A DNA stretch of 12,690 nt from Acidimicrobiales bacterium (GTDB lineage Bacteria; Actinomycetota; Acidimicrobiia; Acidimicrobiales; Poriferisodalaceae). A program made the translations under genes and the position numbers. Positions 6,351 to 12,690 of the stretch are shown here, piece after piece. Under the pieces are notes generated by a model that did not search any database, was not told where the DNA came from, and worked only from the letters and a program-made list of their open reading frames with translations. The stretch is from assembly GCA_020439485.1 (NCBI GenBank), contig JAGQSP010000160.1, forward strand, positions 1-12,690. The letters are read 5' to 3'. How positions within the stretch are numbered: the first letter of the stretch is position 1; each line of letters starts with the position of its first letter.

Positions 6351-8647
6351 AGAGCCAGGCGGTCAGGGTTGACCAGCCCATAGAGTTCGTGAGTTGTTGG
6401 CCCCAGCGCCAAAGCGCCGTTCAGCGCCAACTGGATGCGTCTGGCATCGCCAGGCGCCTGGAACTCTGGGCTGTCGGTGAGAAGCCTGACATCGAGTCCC
6501 TCGGGGCCCACCATCAGCGGAACCTCGAAGTGCACAGAGCGATCGTCGGCCGAAAGCGAGGTTGCGACGACCTCTCCACCCACCTCGACGTCGACTCGCC
6601 GGCCGGCGCCAGGTGCGGTCAACAGATCGAGCACCAGCGTCACCTGGGCCGCCTCGTCGTAGAGCGGTTCGAGGTGTATCACCGCTGCATCCTCGGCGAA
6701 ACTGCCGGCGCGGCCGAAGCGGCCGGGTGTGTGGAAACCAGTGCCCAGCTCGATGTCGACCGAGCGAAGGTTCTCCGACGCCAGCGCGGCAACCCGATCT
6801 GGGCCGATCTGGTCGGTCAGGGTACCGAGCCTGTCGCCTATGGGATAGTTGCGGTTGCGCCCCAGCTCCAGCCCGCGCTCGACCGGCATGATCGAGTCGA
6901 GGCGCACGCCTGCGTCGGGCAGCGCCCAGGTGTCGGCATAGATACCGTCGAAACCGATGGCGGCCAGGACGTCGACCGCCACATCGACGGGCAGCCGTTC
7001 GAGCTGAAGCTGCCAGAGGCTCTCGGGGCGTCCTCTCATGGCGCCGTAGCTCACCTCGAGGCGCTCGGTCTGCAGTATCGCCCTCATGTGCTGGTAGTCG
7101 ATCGGGTAGGTGGCCCGGTCGGGTTCGGGGTATGGCACCAGAGGCAGCGTGTAGAGCATCGGATCAGGGTCGGTGGCGAGGCTTGCCTCTACCTGGCCGA
7201 AGAACTGCGAGTCGGTCTCCCATTGCGACTTGATGTCTTCGGCGCGGCCCGATGCCGCAGGCGTCTGGTCGAAGATGGCGAAGGCGACGACCGCAGCCAA
7301 GAGCGCGGCCGGAACTGCCCTGGCCTGTGATCGCCGGCCGACGATCGTGGCCATCTTCGTCAAGACGACCCCGACCGAGACGAACGAGAAGAACGCGACG
7401 TAGACGATGATCCGATTCCATGTACGGATCTCCTCGAAGCCCGAGATCGTCAGCAAGAAGGCCAGACCACCGGGCACCGCCAGGAGAATCGCAATCAGGT
7501 TGATCGTCCCCGACAGTGCCAGCAACCGATCGAGTTCGGGCGTGTCGGCCTCGTCTTCGCTGCTGTTGCCTATGCCCGATCTGGTGAACGGGATGAGAGC
7601 CAAGAGGCTCGCGACCAGACCGACCACGCCTATCAGCCCAAGGGCTTGCCCACCCTCGCTCTGAATCCGCGATTCGAGAGGCTTCCTTCCGTACTCGGCA
7701 AGTGCCTCGATGCGGTGCTCCTCAGACGGCAGCACGACACGTGAAAGCTTCAGCGCGTAGACCTCTTGCTCGCCGATATCTCGCTTGACCGTCTGTTCGT
7801 TTGGCCCGCGGTCGGCTTGATAGAGCAGGGATCCGATGTTGGCCAGCGTGACCGAGCCGACCACGGCAACGCCGAACGCAAGAGCGACGGCCAATGGTCG
7901 CCAGTCGCGGGTGCGTAGCAGGGCCAGGATTCCGATGGTCGCGGCCAACGAGGGAGCAAAGGCTGCTGCGACCGTGTCGGTAGTCGCGATCAGAGCGATG
8001 GCAAGTGCTGTCACCGCCACTCGATCTCGCCTGATGATCTGACGATGCGAGCCCCCTGGGCGTGAGTCGCGTCGCTTGAAGTACCCACCCCTGAAACCGC
8101 CCACCCACAGCAAGACAAGACCGCCGAGCGGAACAGCAAAATAGCCTGACCTGTAGATGTGAGGCGTTCCGTGCCAGAAGTGGAACGGGATCAGGGCGTA
8201 CAACAGTGATGCAGCGCCGGCCACCAACGGACCCAGACCGAGATACCTCATGACCAGGTGGCTGACGAAGGCCACCAGCGCGAACGTCGCCAGGAAGTAC
8301 AGGTTCATGATCGCGGCCGGGTTGTCGCCCGCCAGGCCGATTATCCGGACGAACAACACCTGAAGGCCGTCGCCCCCTTGCGGGAAGTCGTAGGCCTCGA
8401 GCTCATAGGGCGCTCCGAGCCTTTCGTTCTCGAACCACCAGCCGCTTTCGTCGACGCCGACAACATGACCTAGGCCTGCCAGTTCATCGCCCGAGTAGTG
8501 AAGCGGGCGACCGATCCCGTTGCTGAAAAAGCCCAGGACCACAGCGGCGACGATCGATGTCAGGATGGCAACTGCGGCGGCTTCGGCGACGACTGTTCGA
8601 ACTGAGCGCCAGGCGTGCTCCTGCGCGCTCGGCTTGGCTGATGACAT
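6335..8647 (-). CDS. Large polytopic membrane protein with C-terminal soluble domain, surface-polysaccharide type (GT-C-like / 'sugar translocase'-like)
   Basis: A 770-residue protein. Hydrophobic segments lie near 22-41, 112-130, 138-156, 168-184, 210-246 (two), 250-274, 335-353, 377-400, 412-432 and 445-460. About 310 soluble residues follow. The first external loop carries acidic residues (SGDE, 52-55), as in GT-C glycosyltransferases. Residues 409-422 (TWNRIIVYVAFFSF) and the block LPLVPYPEP...YQHMR...EVSYGAMRGR...GFDGIYAD (about 501-572) match a pattern I remember from proteins annotated as putative sugar translocases in surface-polysaccharide loci. The last 150 residues look beta-rich. 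Function is therefore tentative: a membrane glycosyltransferase or glycan-handling protein acting outside the membrane. The frame is open upstream to 9271, but that part lies antisense to the flavoprotein gene. ATG 8647 precedes the first Lys/Arg-containing cytoplasmic tail and helix, and TACCCT ends 7 nt before it. Confidence 0.85.
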   Translation of the reverse strand: MSSAKPSAQEHAWRSVRTVVAEAAAVAILTSIVAAVVLGFFSNGIGRPLHYSGDELAGLGHVVGVDESGWWFENERLGAPYELEAYDFPQGGDGLQVLFVRIIGLAGDNPAAIMNLYFLATFALVAFVSHLVMRYLGLGPLVAGAASLLYALIPFHFWHGTPHIYRSGYFAVPLGGLVLLWVGGFRGGYFKRRDSRPGGSHRQIIRRDRVAVTALAIALIATTDTVAAAFAPSLAATIGILALLRTRDWRPLAVALAFGVAVVGSVTLANIGSLLYQADRGPNEQTVKRDIGEQEVYALKLSRVVLPSEEHRIEALAEYGRKPLESRIQSEGGQALGLIGVVGLVASLLALIPFTRSGIGNSSEDEADTPELDRLLALSGTINLIAILLAVPGGLAFLLTISGFEEIRTWNRIIVYVAFFSFVSVGVVLTKMATIVGRRSQARAVPAALLAAVVAFAIFDQTPAASGRAEDIKSQWETDSQFFGQVEASLATDPDPMLYTLPLVPYPEPDRATYPIDYQHMRAILQTERLEVSYGAMRGRPESLWQLQLERLPVDVAVDVLAAIGFDGIYADTWALPDAGVRLDSIMPVERGLELGRNRNYPIGDRLGTLTDQIGPDRVAALASENLRSVDIELGTGFHTPGRFGRAGSFAEDAAVIHLEPLYDEAAQVTLVLDLLTAPGAGRRVDVEVGGEVVATSLSADDRSVHFEVPLMVGPEGLDVRLLTDSPEFQAPGDARRIQLALNGALALGPTTHELYGLVNPDRLALTLGG

Positions 8648-8654
8648 CTGGCCA

Positions 8655-8660
8655 AGGGTA
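8655..8660 (-). promoter_or_regulatory. Candidate -10 box (TACCCT, minus strand) of the large membrane protein gene
   Basis: Read on the minus strand, TACCCT ends 7 nt before ATG 8647, which is the leaderless layout. No Shine-Dalgarno sequence precedes the ATG. The box lies within the first copy of the GGGTACG repeat (8656-8662) in this 60-nt divergent promoter region. Confidence 0.4.
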
Positions 8661-8693
8661 CGGTAAGGGGCTGGCTGCAGGGTGCTAGGCGGG

Positions 8694-8699
8694 TACGCT
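8694..8699 (+). promoter_or_regulatory. Candidate -10 box (TACGCT) of the LpdA-like gene
   Basis: TACGCT ends 8 nt before ATG 8708, and no ribosome site stands at useful spacing (AGGCGGG is 14 nt away), so a leaderless transcript is likely. The box overlaps the second GGGTACG copy (8691-8697). CTGGCT at 8671-8676 is a weak -35 candidate at 17 nt. Confidence 0.4.
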
Positions 8700-8707
8700 C
8701 GACTCTC

Positions 8708-10075
8708 ATGACGAAACGCGTCCTCATCATCGGTGGCGGGCCTGCGGGCCACGAAGCTGCCAGTCACGCTGCCCGGCACGGCGCATCGGTGACACTCGTC
8801 GAGGACAATGTGCTCGGCGGGGCAGCCCACCTGCTCGACTGCGTGCCATCCAAGTCGATGATCGCCACGGGCGGGGCGGTGTCGTTCGCCAGGCGGGTAG
8901 CCGGGTTGGGGCTGGCCGACATAGAGCCCAAGGTCGAGCGCGACCTGTTGGTTCACAGGGTAAACACGATCAAGCAGCGCTTGCGCTCTTCGATCGAGGA
9001 GCTGCTGACCAGCCAGGGCGTTCGGATGATCGCAGGCCGCGGCCGGCTGACGGGCCCCTATTCGGCCGAGATCGAACACGCAGACGGAACCGTCGAGCAG
9101 GTCGAGGCCGACGGCATCGTCTTGGCGACCGGCTCCAGGCCGCGTATCCCCGACTGGGCACCGATGGATGGCGAGCGTGTCCTGTCTACGCGTGACGCGT
9201 ACCCACCGCCCGAGTTCCCCGAGCACCTCATAGTCGTCGGCTCGGGCGTGACCGGTGTCGAGTTCGTCCACATGTTCGAGAGCCTGGGCTCGAAGGTCAC
9301 GCTCATCGTCAGCCGCCAGCAGGTTCTACCCCAGAAGGACCCCGAGGCCGCCGCAGTGCTCGAGGCCGACTTCCTCGACCGGGGCATCCGGTTGTTCAAG
9401 GGTGCCAGGGCCACTGCCATCGAGCGCGAGGGCGACGAGGTCGTTGTGCACTGCGACGACGGTCGAATCGCTCGCGGTTCGCACGCACTGTTGGCCATCG
9501 GCTCGATCCCGAACTCCGATGGGTTGGGCCTGGAGAAGGCCGGTGTGGAGGTCGACGACTGGGGTTATGTGGTGGTCGATCATCATCTGCGCTCGTCGGT
9601 TCCCCACATCTACGCGGCCGGCGACCTCAGCGGCAGACTGCCCTTGTCGTCTGTGGCGACCATGCAGGGGCGCAAGATCGCAGAACACCTGATGGGCATG
9701 CACGAGGGTCGTATGCACACTCACATCGACTACGACAAGGCCGCCTCGGCCATCTTCACCGAGCCCGAGATTGCCGACGTAGGACTGGCCGAGGCCGACG
9801 CGTTTGCGTCGGGTCGCAAGATCAGGGTCACCAAGGTGCCGTTCTCGTCCAACGCCAAAGCGCTGATCAACGACAACCCTGCAGGCTTCGTCAAGATCGT
9901 CTCGGACCCGCACACCGGCGTGGTCCTGGGCGGCTCGATCGTCGGCAGCCACGCGGCCGAGTTGATCTCGGTCATAGCGGTCGCTGTGAAGGCCGGGCTG
10001 AAGGTGCACGACATCCGCGACAGCCTTCTGGTGTATCCGTCGCTGTCCGAGTCGCTCAGCGAGGCCGCCGAGTAG
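8708..10075 (+). CDS. lpdA: LpdA-like NAD(P)H-quinone dehydrogenase (pyridine nucleotide-disulfide oxidoreductase family)
   Basis: A 455-residue FAD flavoprotein. FAD-binding GGGPAGHEA lies at 9-17, the second Rossmann motif VVGSGVTGVEF at 176-186, and the FAD-contacting YAAGD at 302-306. The C-terminal interface domain starts near 345. Lipoamide dehydrogenases have CXXXXC here. This protein reads GGAAHLLDCVPSK (37-49), so the first Cys is Ala40 and only Cys45 remains. The C-terminal His-Glu catalytic dyad is also replaced, by LVYPSLSES (441-449). Mycobacterium tuberculosis LpdA (Rv3303c), a quinone-reducing enzyme rather than a lipoamide dehydrogenase, has the same two changes as I remember it. 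Expected role: two-electron reduction of quinones with NAD(P)H, in the cytoplasm or at the membrane face. The symbol follows that mycobacterial name and does not imply a role in pyruvate dehydrogenase. It is divergent from the large membrane-protein gene and ends 12 nt from the rmlA stop. Confidence 0.9.
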   Translation: MTKRVLIIGGGPAGHEAASHAARHGASVTLVEDNVLGGAAHLLDCVPSKSMIATGGAVSFARRVAGLGLADIEPKVERDLLVHRVNTIKQRLRSSIEELLTSQGVRMIAGRGRLTGPYSAEIEHADGTVEQVEADGIVLATGSRPRIPDWAPMDGERVLSTRDAYPPPEFPEHLIVVGSGVTGVEFVHMFESLGSKVTLIVSRQQVLPQKDPEAAAVLEADFLDRGIRLFKGARATAIEREGDEVVVHCDDGRIARGSHALLAIGSIPNSDGLGLEKAGVEVDDWGYVVVDHHLRSSVPHIYAAGDLSGRLPLSSVATMQGRKIAEHLMGMHEGRMHTHIDYDKAASAIFTEPEIADVGLAEADAFASGRKIRVTKVPFSSNAKALINDNPAGFVKIVSDPHTGVVLGGSIVGSHAAELISVIAVAVKAGLKVHDIRDSLLVYPSLSESLSEAAE

Positions 10076-10077
10076 GT

Positions 10078-10110
10078 CGGCAAGCCCTCACGGGCTGACC
10101 GTGCAGCCCG
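10078..10110. terminator. Overlapping hairpins between convergent lpdA-like and rmlA genes
   Basis: Two mutually exclusive stems share one arm. The first is AGCCC (10083-10087) with GGGCT (10092-10096), loop TCAC, extended by CGG/CCG across a 2x2 mismatch (10078-10080 with 10099-10101). The second is a perfect 7-bp stem CGGGCTG (10091-10097) with CAGCCCG (10104-10110) and loop ACCGTG. They cover the rmlA stop codon. There is no T-run, as is common in GC-rich actinobacteria, so a bidirectional terminator is plausible but unproven. Confidence 0.4.
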
Positions 10111-10996
10111 AGCGAACGCCGCTGGTGCACCTCTGGACGGCCCGGGCCACGCGTTCCACGTAGTCTCGGTATGGGCTTCGGGGCATCGCTTCGATTGCGC
10201 GTTCGAGACCGGACGTGTCGATGAATCCCATGTTGTACGCGACCTCTTCCAGGCACGCGATCTTGAGACCCTGGCGCTTCTCGACGGTGGCGACGAAGTT
10301 GGCTGTTTCGAGCAGGCTTTCGTGGGTTCCCGAATCGAACCATGCGATGTCGCGTCCCAGTTCGGTGACGGACAACTGGCCCAGCTGGAGGTAGCGCCTG
10401 TTCAGGTCGGTTATCTCGAGCTCGCCTCTGGGGCTGGGCACCAACTGGCGGGCGTGGTCGACGACATCGCCGTCGTACAGGTACAGGCCGGTCACGGCCA
10501 GGTTCGATCGGGATGTCTTGGGCTTTTCGACCAGGCAAACCGCCTCGCCCGACGGCGACAACTCGACGACGCCGTAGCTCGAGGGATCATCGACCGGATA
10601 CCCGAACACGTTGGCTCCGCGGCCGAACTCGCCAACCACGTGGCCCAGGTCCATGCGGCCGTGGAAGATGTTGTCGCCCAGGATCAGCGTGCACGCCGAT
10701 CCGTCGAGGAACCGCTCGGCGATCAAGAACACCTGGGCGATTCCACCAGGCTTGGGCTGAACCGCATACGAAAGGTCGATTCCCCAGTTCGAGCCGTCGC
10801 CCAACAAGTCGCGAATGCGCGGAAGGTCGGCGGGCGACGATACGACGAGGATCTCGCGAATACCCGCCATCATCAACGTCGACAGGGGATAGAAGACCAT
10901 CGGTTTGTCGTAGACGGTGTGCAGTTGCTTGCCCACCACAGCGCTGCTGGGGTACAGGCGCGTTCCCGCCCCGCCCGCCAGGAGGATGCCCTTCAC
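10088..10996 (-). CDS. rmlA: Glucose-1-phosphate thymidylyltransferase (RmlA)
   Basis: A 302-residue cytoplasmic nucleotidyltransferase that makes dTDP-glucose from dTTP and glucose 1-phosphate, the first step toward dTDP-rhamnose and other deoxysugars. Seen: LLAGGAGTRLYP (5-16) with Arg13, GKQL with Lys23, YDKPM (29-33), LLGDGS (64-69), LGDNIF with metal-binding Asp108 (106-111), VEKP with Glu157/Lys158, GELEITDLN (191-199), and FDSGTHESLLE with Asp221 (220-230). Two well-conserved sites differ from textbook RmlA: KQLHTVYD in place of KQLLPVYD, and QPKPGGIAQ in place of QPSPDGLAQ. Gln80 and Gly85, which bracket the thymine site, remain. A short Cys-containing tail extends the protein slightly beyond the usual ~290. 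The start is GTG 10996, placed by the invariant MKGILLAGG N-terminus. No rmlB, rmlC or rmlD is in the window, so the final sugar is unknown. Confidence 0.9.
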   Translation of the reverse strand: MKGILLAGGAGTRLYPSSAVVGKQLHTVYDKPMVFYPLSTLMMAGIREILVVSSPADLPRIRDLLGDGSNWGIDLSYAVQPKPGGIAQVFLIAERFLDGSACTLILGDNIFHGRMDLGHVVGEFGRGANVFGYPVDDPSSYGVVELSPSGEAVCLVEKPKTSRSNLAVTGLYLYDGDVVDHARQLVPSPRGELEITDLNRRYLQLGQLSVTELGRDIAWFDSGTHESLLETANFVATVEKRQGLKIACLEEVAYNMGFIDTSGLERAIEAMPRSPYRDYVERVARAVQRCTSGVRSGCTVSP

Positions 10997-11033
10997 AAGG
11001 TGCTTGGTCGACCCGCCGAGGTGGCCCCTAAGC

Positions 11034-11078
11034 GAACCGGTGATTGAACCGGCCCGCGTGCAGCCTCCGCTACGGTTC
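11034..11078. repeat. Three GAACCG motifs in the rmlA / FkbM divergent intergenic region
   Basis: GAACCGG occurs at 11034-11040 and 11046-11052 as direct copies 12 nt apart. CGGTTC, the inverted core, lies at 11073-11078 and overlaps the candidate -10 of the FkbM gene. The spacing near one helical turn and the position between two divergent genes suggest a regulator-binding site, but this is inference. The rest of 10997-11082 shows nothing clear. Confidence 0.35.
11071..11076 (+). promoter_or_regulatory. Candidate -10 box (TACGGT) of the FkbM-family gene, leaderless
   Basis: TACGGT ends exactly 6 nt before ATG 11083, the spacing that puts the transcript start on the A of the start codon. TTGAAC at 11044-11049 could be a -35 but is 21 nt away, longer than usual. 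The ATG has no separate Shine-Dalgarno sequence with good spacing. Confidence 0.45.
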
Positions 11079-11082
11079 AGGG

Positions 11083-11799
11083 ATGGGCGAATCCGCAGAC
11101 AACTCTCAGGCCGACCAGAGCGATCACTTGGACATTCCGCAGAATCATCGCGACGACGAATGGACTCGCGAGATCATCAGGCGGGTCGTGGCCGCGGGCA
11201 CCGTGGCAGTCGATGTGGGCGCAAATGTGGGCGATGTCACTGCGGCGCTGGTCGAAGCGGCGCCCGAGTCCCAGCACATCGCAATCGAGCCCATCCCTGA
11301 GCTGGCTGCGCTGGTGCGCGAACGATTCCCCAGCGTGGTGGTGCACGAGGCGGCGCTGGCAGCCGAGGCCGGCCCCGACGTCGAGTTCGTCCACGTGGTC
11401 TCGAACCCGTCGTACAGCGGGTTGCGCGAGCGGCGCTATGACCGTCCCAACGAGGAGCTGCAACGCATCCGCGTGCGAACGACAACGCTGGATTCGATCG
11501 TTCCCGAAGACGCCAACGTCAGCTTCGTCAAGATCGATGTGGAGGGAGGCGAACTCGGAGTGCTTCGCGGTGCTTCGCGCGTGCTCGACCAGCGCCCCGT
11601 GGTGGTGTTCGAGCACGGCCTCGGCGCCGCTGATCACTACGGAACCGAACCCGCGACAGTGTTCGAGATCTTCGACGGCAAAGGACTGAAGGTCTCGGGC
11701 CTGGACCGCTATCTAGATGGCAAGCCGCACTATTCGAAGGCCGAGTTCGAGGACGAGTTCTACTCCGGAAGGCGTTGGAACTTCGTGGCCCACCCGTAG
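11083..11799 (+). CDS. FkbM family SAM-dependent methyltransferase
   Basis: A 238-residue soluble enzyme of the FkbM family, which usually O-methylates sugars or small molecules. Motif I is AVDVGANVGDVT (42-53) and the acidic strand-2 end is AIEPIPEL (67-74). The family hallmark, FVKIDVEGGELGVLRGA (148-164), with Asp152 and Glu154, is intact. The N-terminal 25 residues are hydrophilic and probably flexible. ATG 11083 is chosen over TTG 11044, which would put the candidate -10 box inside the coding region and add 13 residues with no family support. The substrate is not readable. The adjacent divergent rmlA and the nearby glycosyltransferase operon make a glycan methyl group the simplest guess. 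The stop lies 3 nt from the stop of the convergent carboxylase gene, so the two 3' ends leave no room for a separate terminator. Confidence 0.9.
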   Translation: MGESADNSQADQSDHLDIPQNHRDDEWTREIIRRVVAAGTVAVDVGANVGDVTAALVEAAPESQHIAIEPIPELAALVRERFPSVVVHEAALAAEAGPDVEFVHVVSNPSYSGLRERRYDRPNEELQRIRVRTTTLDSIVPEDANVSFVKIDVEGGELGVLRGASRVLDQRPVVVFEHGLGAADHYGTEPATVFEIFDGKGLKVSGLDRYLDGKPHYSKAEFEDEFYSGRRWNFVAHP

Positions 11800-11802
11800 C
11801 GG

Positions 11803-12690
11803 CTACTCGATCACTACGACAACGTCGCCGGCGCCGACGGTGTCGCCCACCGAGACCTTGATCTCGGAGATGGTTCCGTCCTTGTCGGCTGCGATGTTGT
11901 TTTCCATCTTCATCGCCTCGAGGACCACCACGGGCTGACCTGCGGTGACCTCCGCGCCGACTTCGACCAACACCTTGACGATGGTGCCCTGCATCGGAAC
12001 GGCAACCTTGCCCGTTCCGGCGCCACCGCCGGCGCCACCGCCTCGTGCTTCGCGCTTCTTGCGCTTGGCGGGCGCTGCGGCCAGACCCGATTCGGGTACC
12101 CAGGCCGCTACTCGGAACCGGCGACCGTTGACCTCGACCGTGGTCTCCTTGCGGATCAGCTCTTCCTCTTCGTCGGCCTGCGGGGGCATCACAGCCACCA
12201 CGTCGCTCAGGTCGAGCGTCTCTTCGACCCACTTGGTGCTGTGCTCGATGGCCTGGAAGTCGGGGTGGCGCAAGATGGCGAGGTCGGCGGGGATCGTGGT
12301 GGCCACGCCCTCTATCTCGAGTTCTTCGAGTGCCCTGATGGCTCGAGCGATGGCCACGTCGCGATTGCGGCCCCAGACGACCAGCTTGCCCACGAGGTTG
12401 TCGTAGTACTGCGAGATCTCGTCGCCGGCCTCGTAGCCACCGTCGAACCTGGTGCCGTAGCCATCGGGCACGCGGAGCTTGTTGATGGGTCCAGGCGAAG
12501 GCCTGAAGGCTCCGCCGGCTGGGTCTTCGGCGTTGATACGCACCTCGATCGAGTGGCCAGAGATGGTTACGCCGTCCTGATCGAACGGCAGCGGCTCGCC
12601 TGCGGCCACGCGAAGCTGCATCTCGACCAGGTCAACCGCCGTGACGAGTTCTGTCGCCGGGTGCTCGACCTGCAGGCGGGTGTTCATCTC
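11803..12690 (-). CDS. Acyl-CoA (acetyl-/propionyl-CoA) carboxylase alpha subunit, biotin carboxylase + BCCP; N-terminal part beyond the window
   Basis: The minus-strand frame is open to the right edge; 295 residues are seen, starting inside the biotin carboxylase domain at EMNTRLQVEHPATE. This stretch holds the family's catalytic Arg/Glu region, then GHSIEVRINAEDP and PSPGPI, then YYDNLVGKLVVWG, and ends with the helical EGVATTI region. A linker of about 80 residues follows, with KRKKREARGG and a Gly/Ala run. The biotin-carrier domain starts near 228 and has the EAMKMENN motif; the biotinylated Lys is encoded at 11908-11910. The enzyme ATP-dependently carboxylates biotin for transfer to acyl-CoA by a separate beta subunit, which is not in the window. 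The fused carboxylase-carrier layout is typical of actinobacterial AccA-type alpha subunits. The EHPATE segment has Ala where EHPVTE is usual. Acetyl- versus propionyl-CoA use cannot be told from this part. Confidence 0.93.
   Translation of the reverse strand, partial: EMNTRLQVEHPATELVTAVDLVEMQLRVAAGEPLPFDQDGVTISGHSIEVRINAEDPAGGAFRPSPGPINKLRVPDGYGTRFDGGYEAGDEISQYYDNLVGKLVVWGRNRDVAIARAIRALEELEIEGVATTIPADLAILRHPDFQAIEHSTKWVEETLDLSDVVAVMPPQADEEEELIRKETTVEVNGRRFRVAAWVPESGLAAAPAKRKKREARGGGAGGGAGTGKVAVPMQGTIVKVLVEVGAEVTAGQPVVVLEAMKMENNIAADKDGTISEIKVSVGDTVGAGDVVVVIE

Noticed and set aside
5888..7330. Long open plus-strand frame (480 codons) crossing the convergent junction
   Set aside because: It starts inside the methyltransferase gene and runs antisense to the membrane protein gene, and no motif is recognisable.
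8648..9271. Upstream extension of the large membrane protein frame by 208 residues
   Set aside because: It lies wholly or mostly antisense to the flavoprotein gene, shows low-complexity Arg/Asp/His composition, and precedes the natural N-terminal helix. ATG 8647 with a -10 box fits better.
8708..10075. Dihydrolipoamide dehydrogenase (E3 of pyruvate dehydrogenase)
   Set aside because: One redox Cys and the His-Glu dyad are missing, and no E1/E2 genes are nearby.
11044..11082. TTG 11044 as the start of the FkbM gene
   Set aside because: The added 13 residues have no family support, and the candidate -10 lies inside them. ATG 11083 is favoured.
11796..11806. GTAGC-G-GCTAC palindrome holding both stop codons as a terminator
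   Set aside because: A one-nucleotide centre is too tight for a stable RNA hairpin, and there is no T-run. It is partly forced by two facing TAG codons.
1..12690. Defence island, CRISPR, prophage, transposon or toxin-antitoxin content
   Set aside because: No repeat array, recombinase, transposase, nuclease or small toxin-like gene pair was seen. Nearly all of the sequence is accounted for by housekeeping and glycan genes.

Overview
The window looks like ordinary chromosome from a GC-rich, actinobacterium-like bacterium, possibly Acidimicrobiia or a relative. This placement is an inference. It rests on the GC-rich codon use, the biotin carboxylase/BCCP fusion, a mycobacterial LpdA-type flavoprotein, non-ATG starts, and TANNNT boxes sitting 6-8 nt before several start codons, which is the layout of leaderless actinobacterial promoters. 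I saw no RNA gene, CRISPR array, transposase, integrase or phage gene.

Layout from left to right. A secreted CAP-domain protein leaves the window on the left (1-591, minus). Divergent from it is a rhodanese-ThiF/MoeB sulfur-carrier activating enzyme (669-1805, plus). After an 83-nt gap comes a five-gene plus-strand operon (1889-6314) in which every gene overlaps the next by 4-8 nt: a polyprenyl-phosphate-type GT2 glycosyltransferase, a SAM methyltransferase, a flippase-like membrane protein, a GT4 glycosyltransferase and a second methyltransferase. Convergent to it is a 770-residue membrane protein with a large C-terminal soluble domain (6335-8647, minus). It starts 60 nt from the divergent LpdA-like quinone reductase gene (8708-10075, plus). 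Next come rmlA (10088-10996, minus), a divergent FkbM-family methyltransferase (11083-11799, plus), and the C-terminal half of an acyl-CoA carboxylase biotin subunit that leaves the window on the right (11803-12690, minus).

Most of the centre reads as a surface-glycan or glycolipid locus. RmlA makes dTDP-glucose. The GT2 enzyme would load a sugar onto a polyprenyl phosphate, and the flippase-like protein may move a lipid intermediate. GT4 extends the glycan, the large membrane protein may act outside the membrane, and three methyltransferases could cap or decorate the product. The flavoprotein, the MoeB-like enzyme and the carboxylase are housekeeping-type genes beside it. No Wzx/Wzy, ABC exporter or rmlBCD is in the window, so the pathway is incomplete here.

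The most unusual points are these: a MoeB-like enzyme that has lost both zinc CXXC motifs while keeping its catalytic Cys; a tightly coupled GT/MT/flippase/GT/MT operon; repeated GAACCG motifs between rmlA and the FkbM gene; a consistent leaderless-promoter pattern; and dyad symmetries at all three convergent gene ends. I found no clear sign of a wholly new system such as a defence island.
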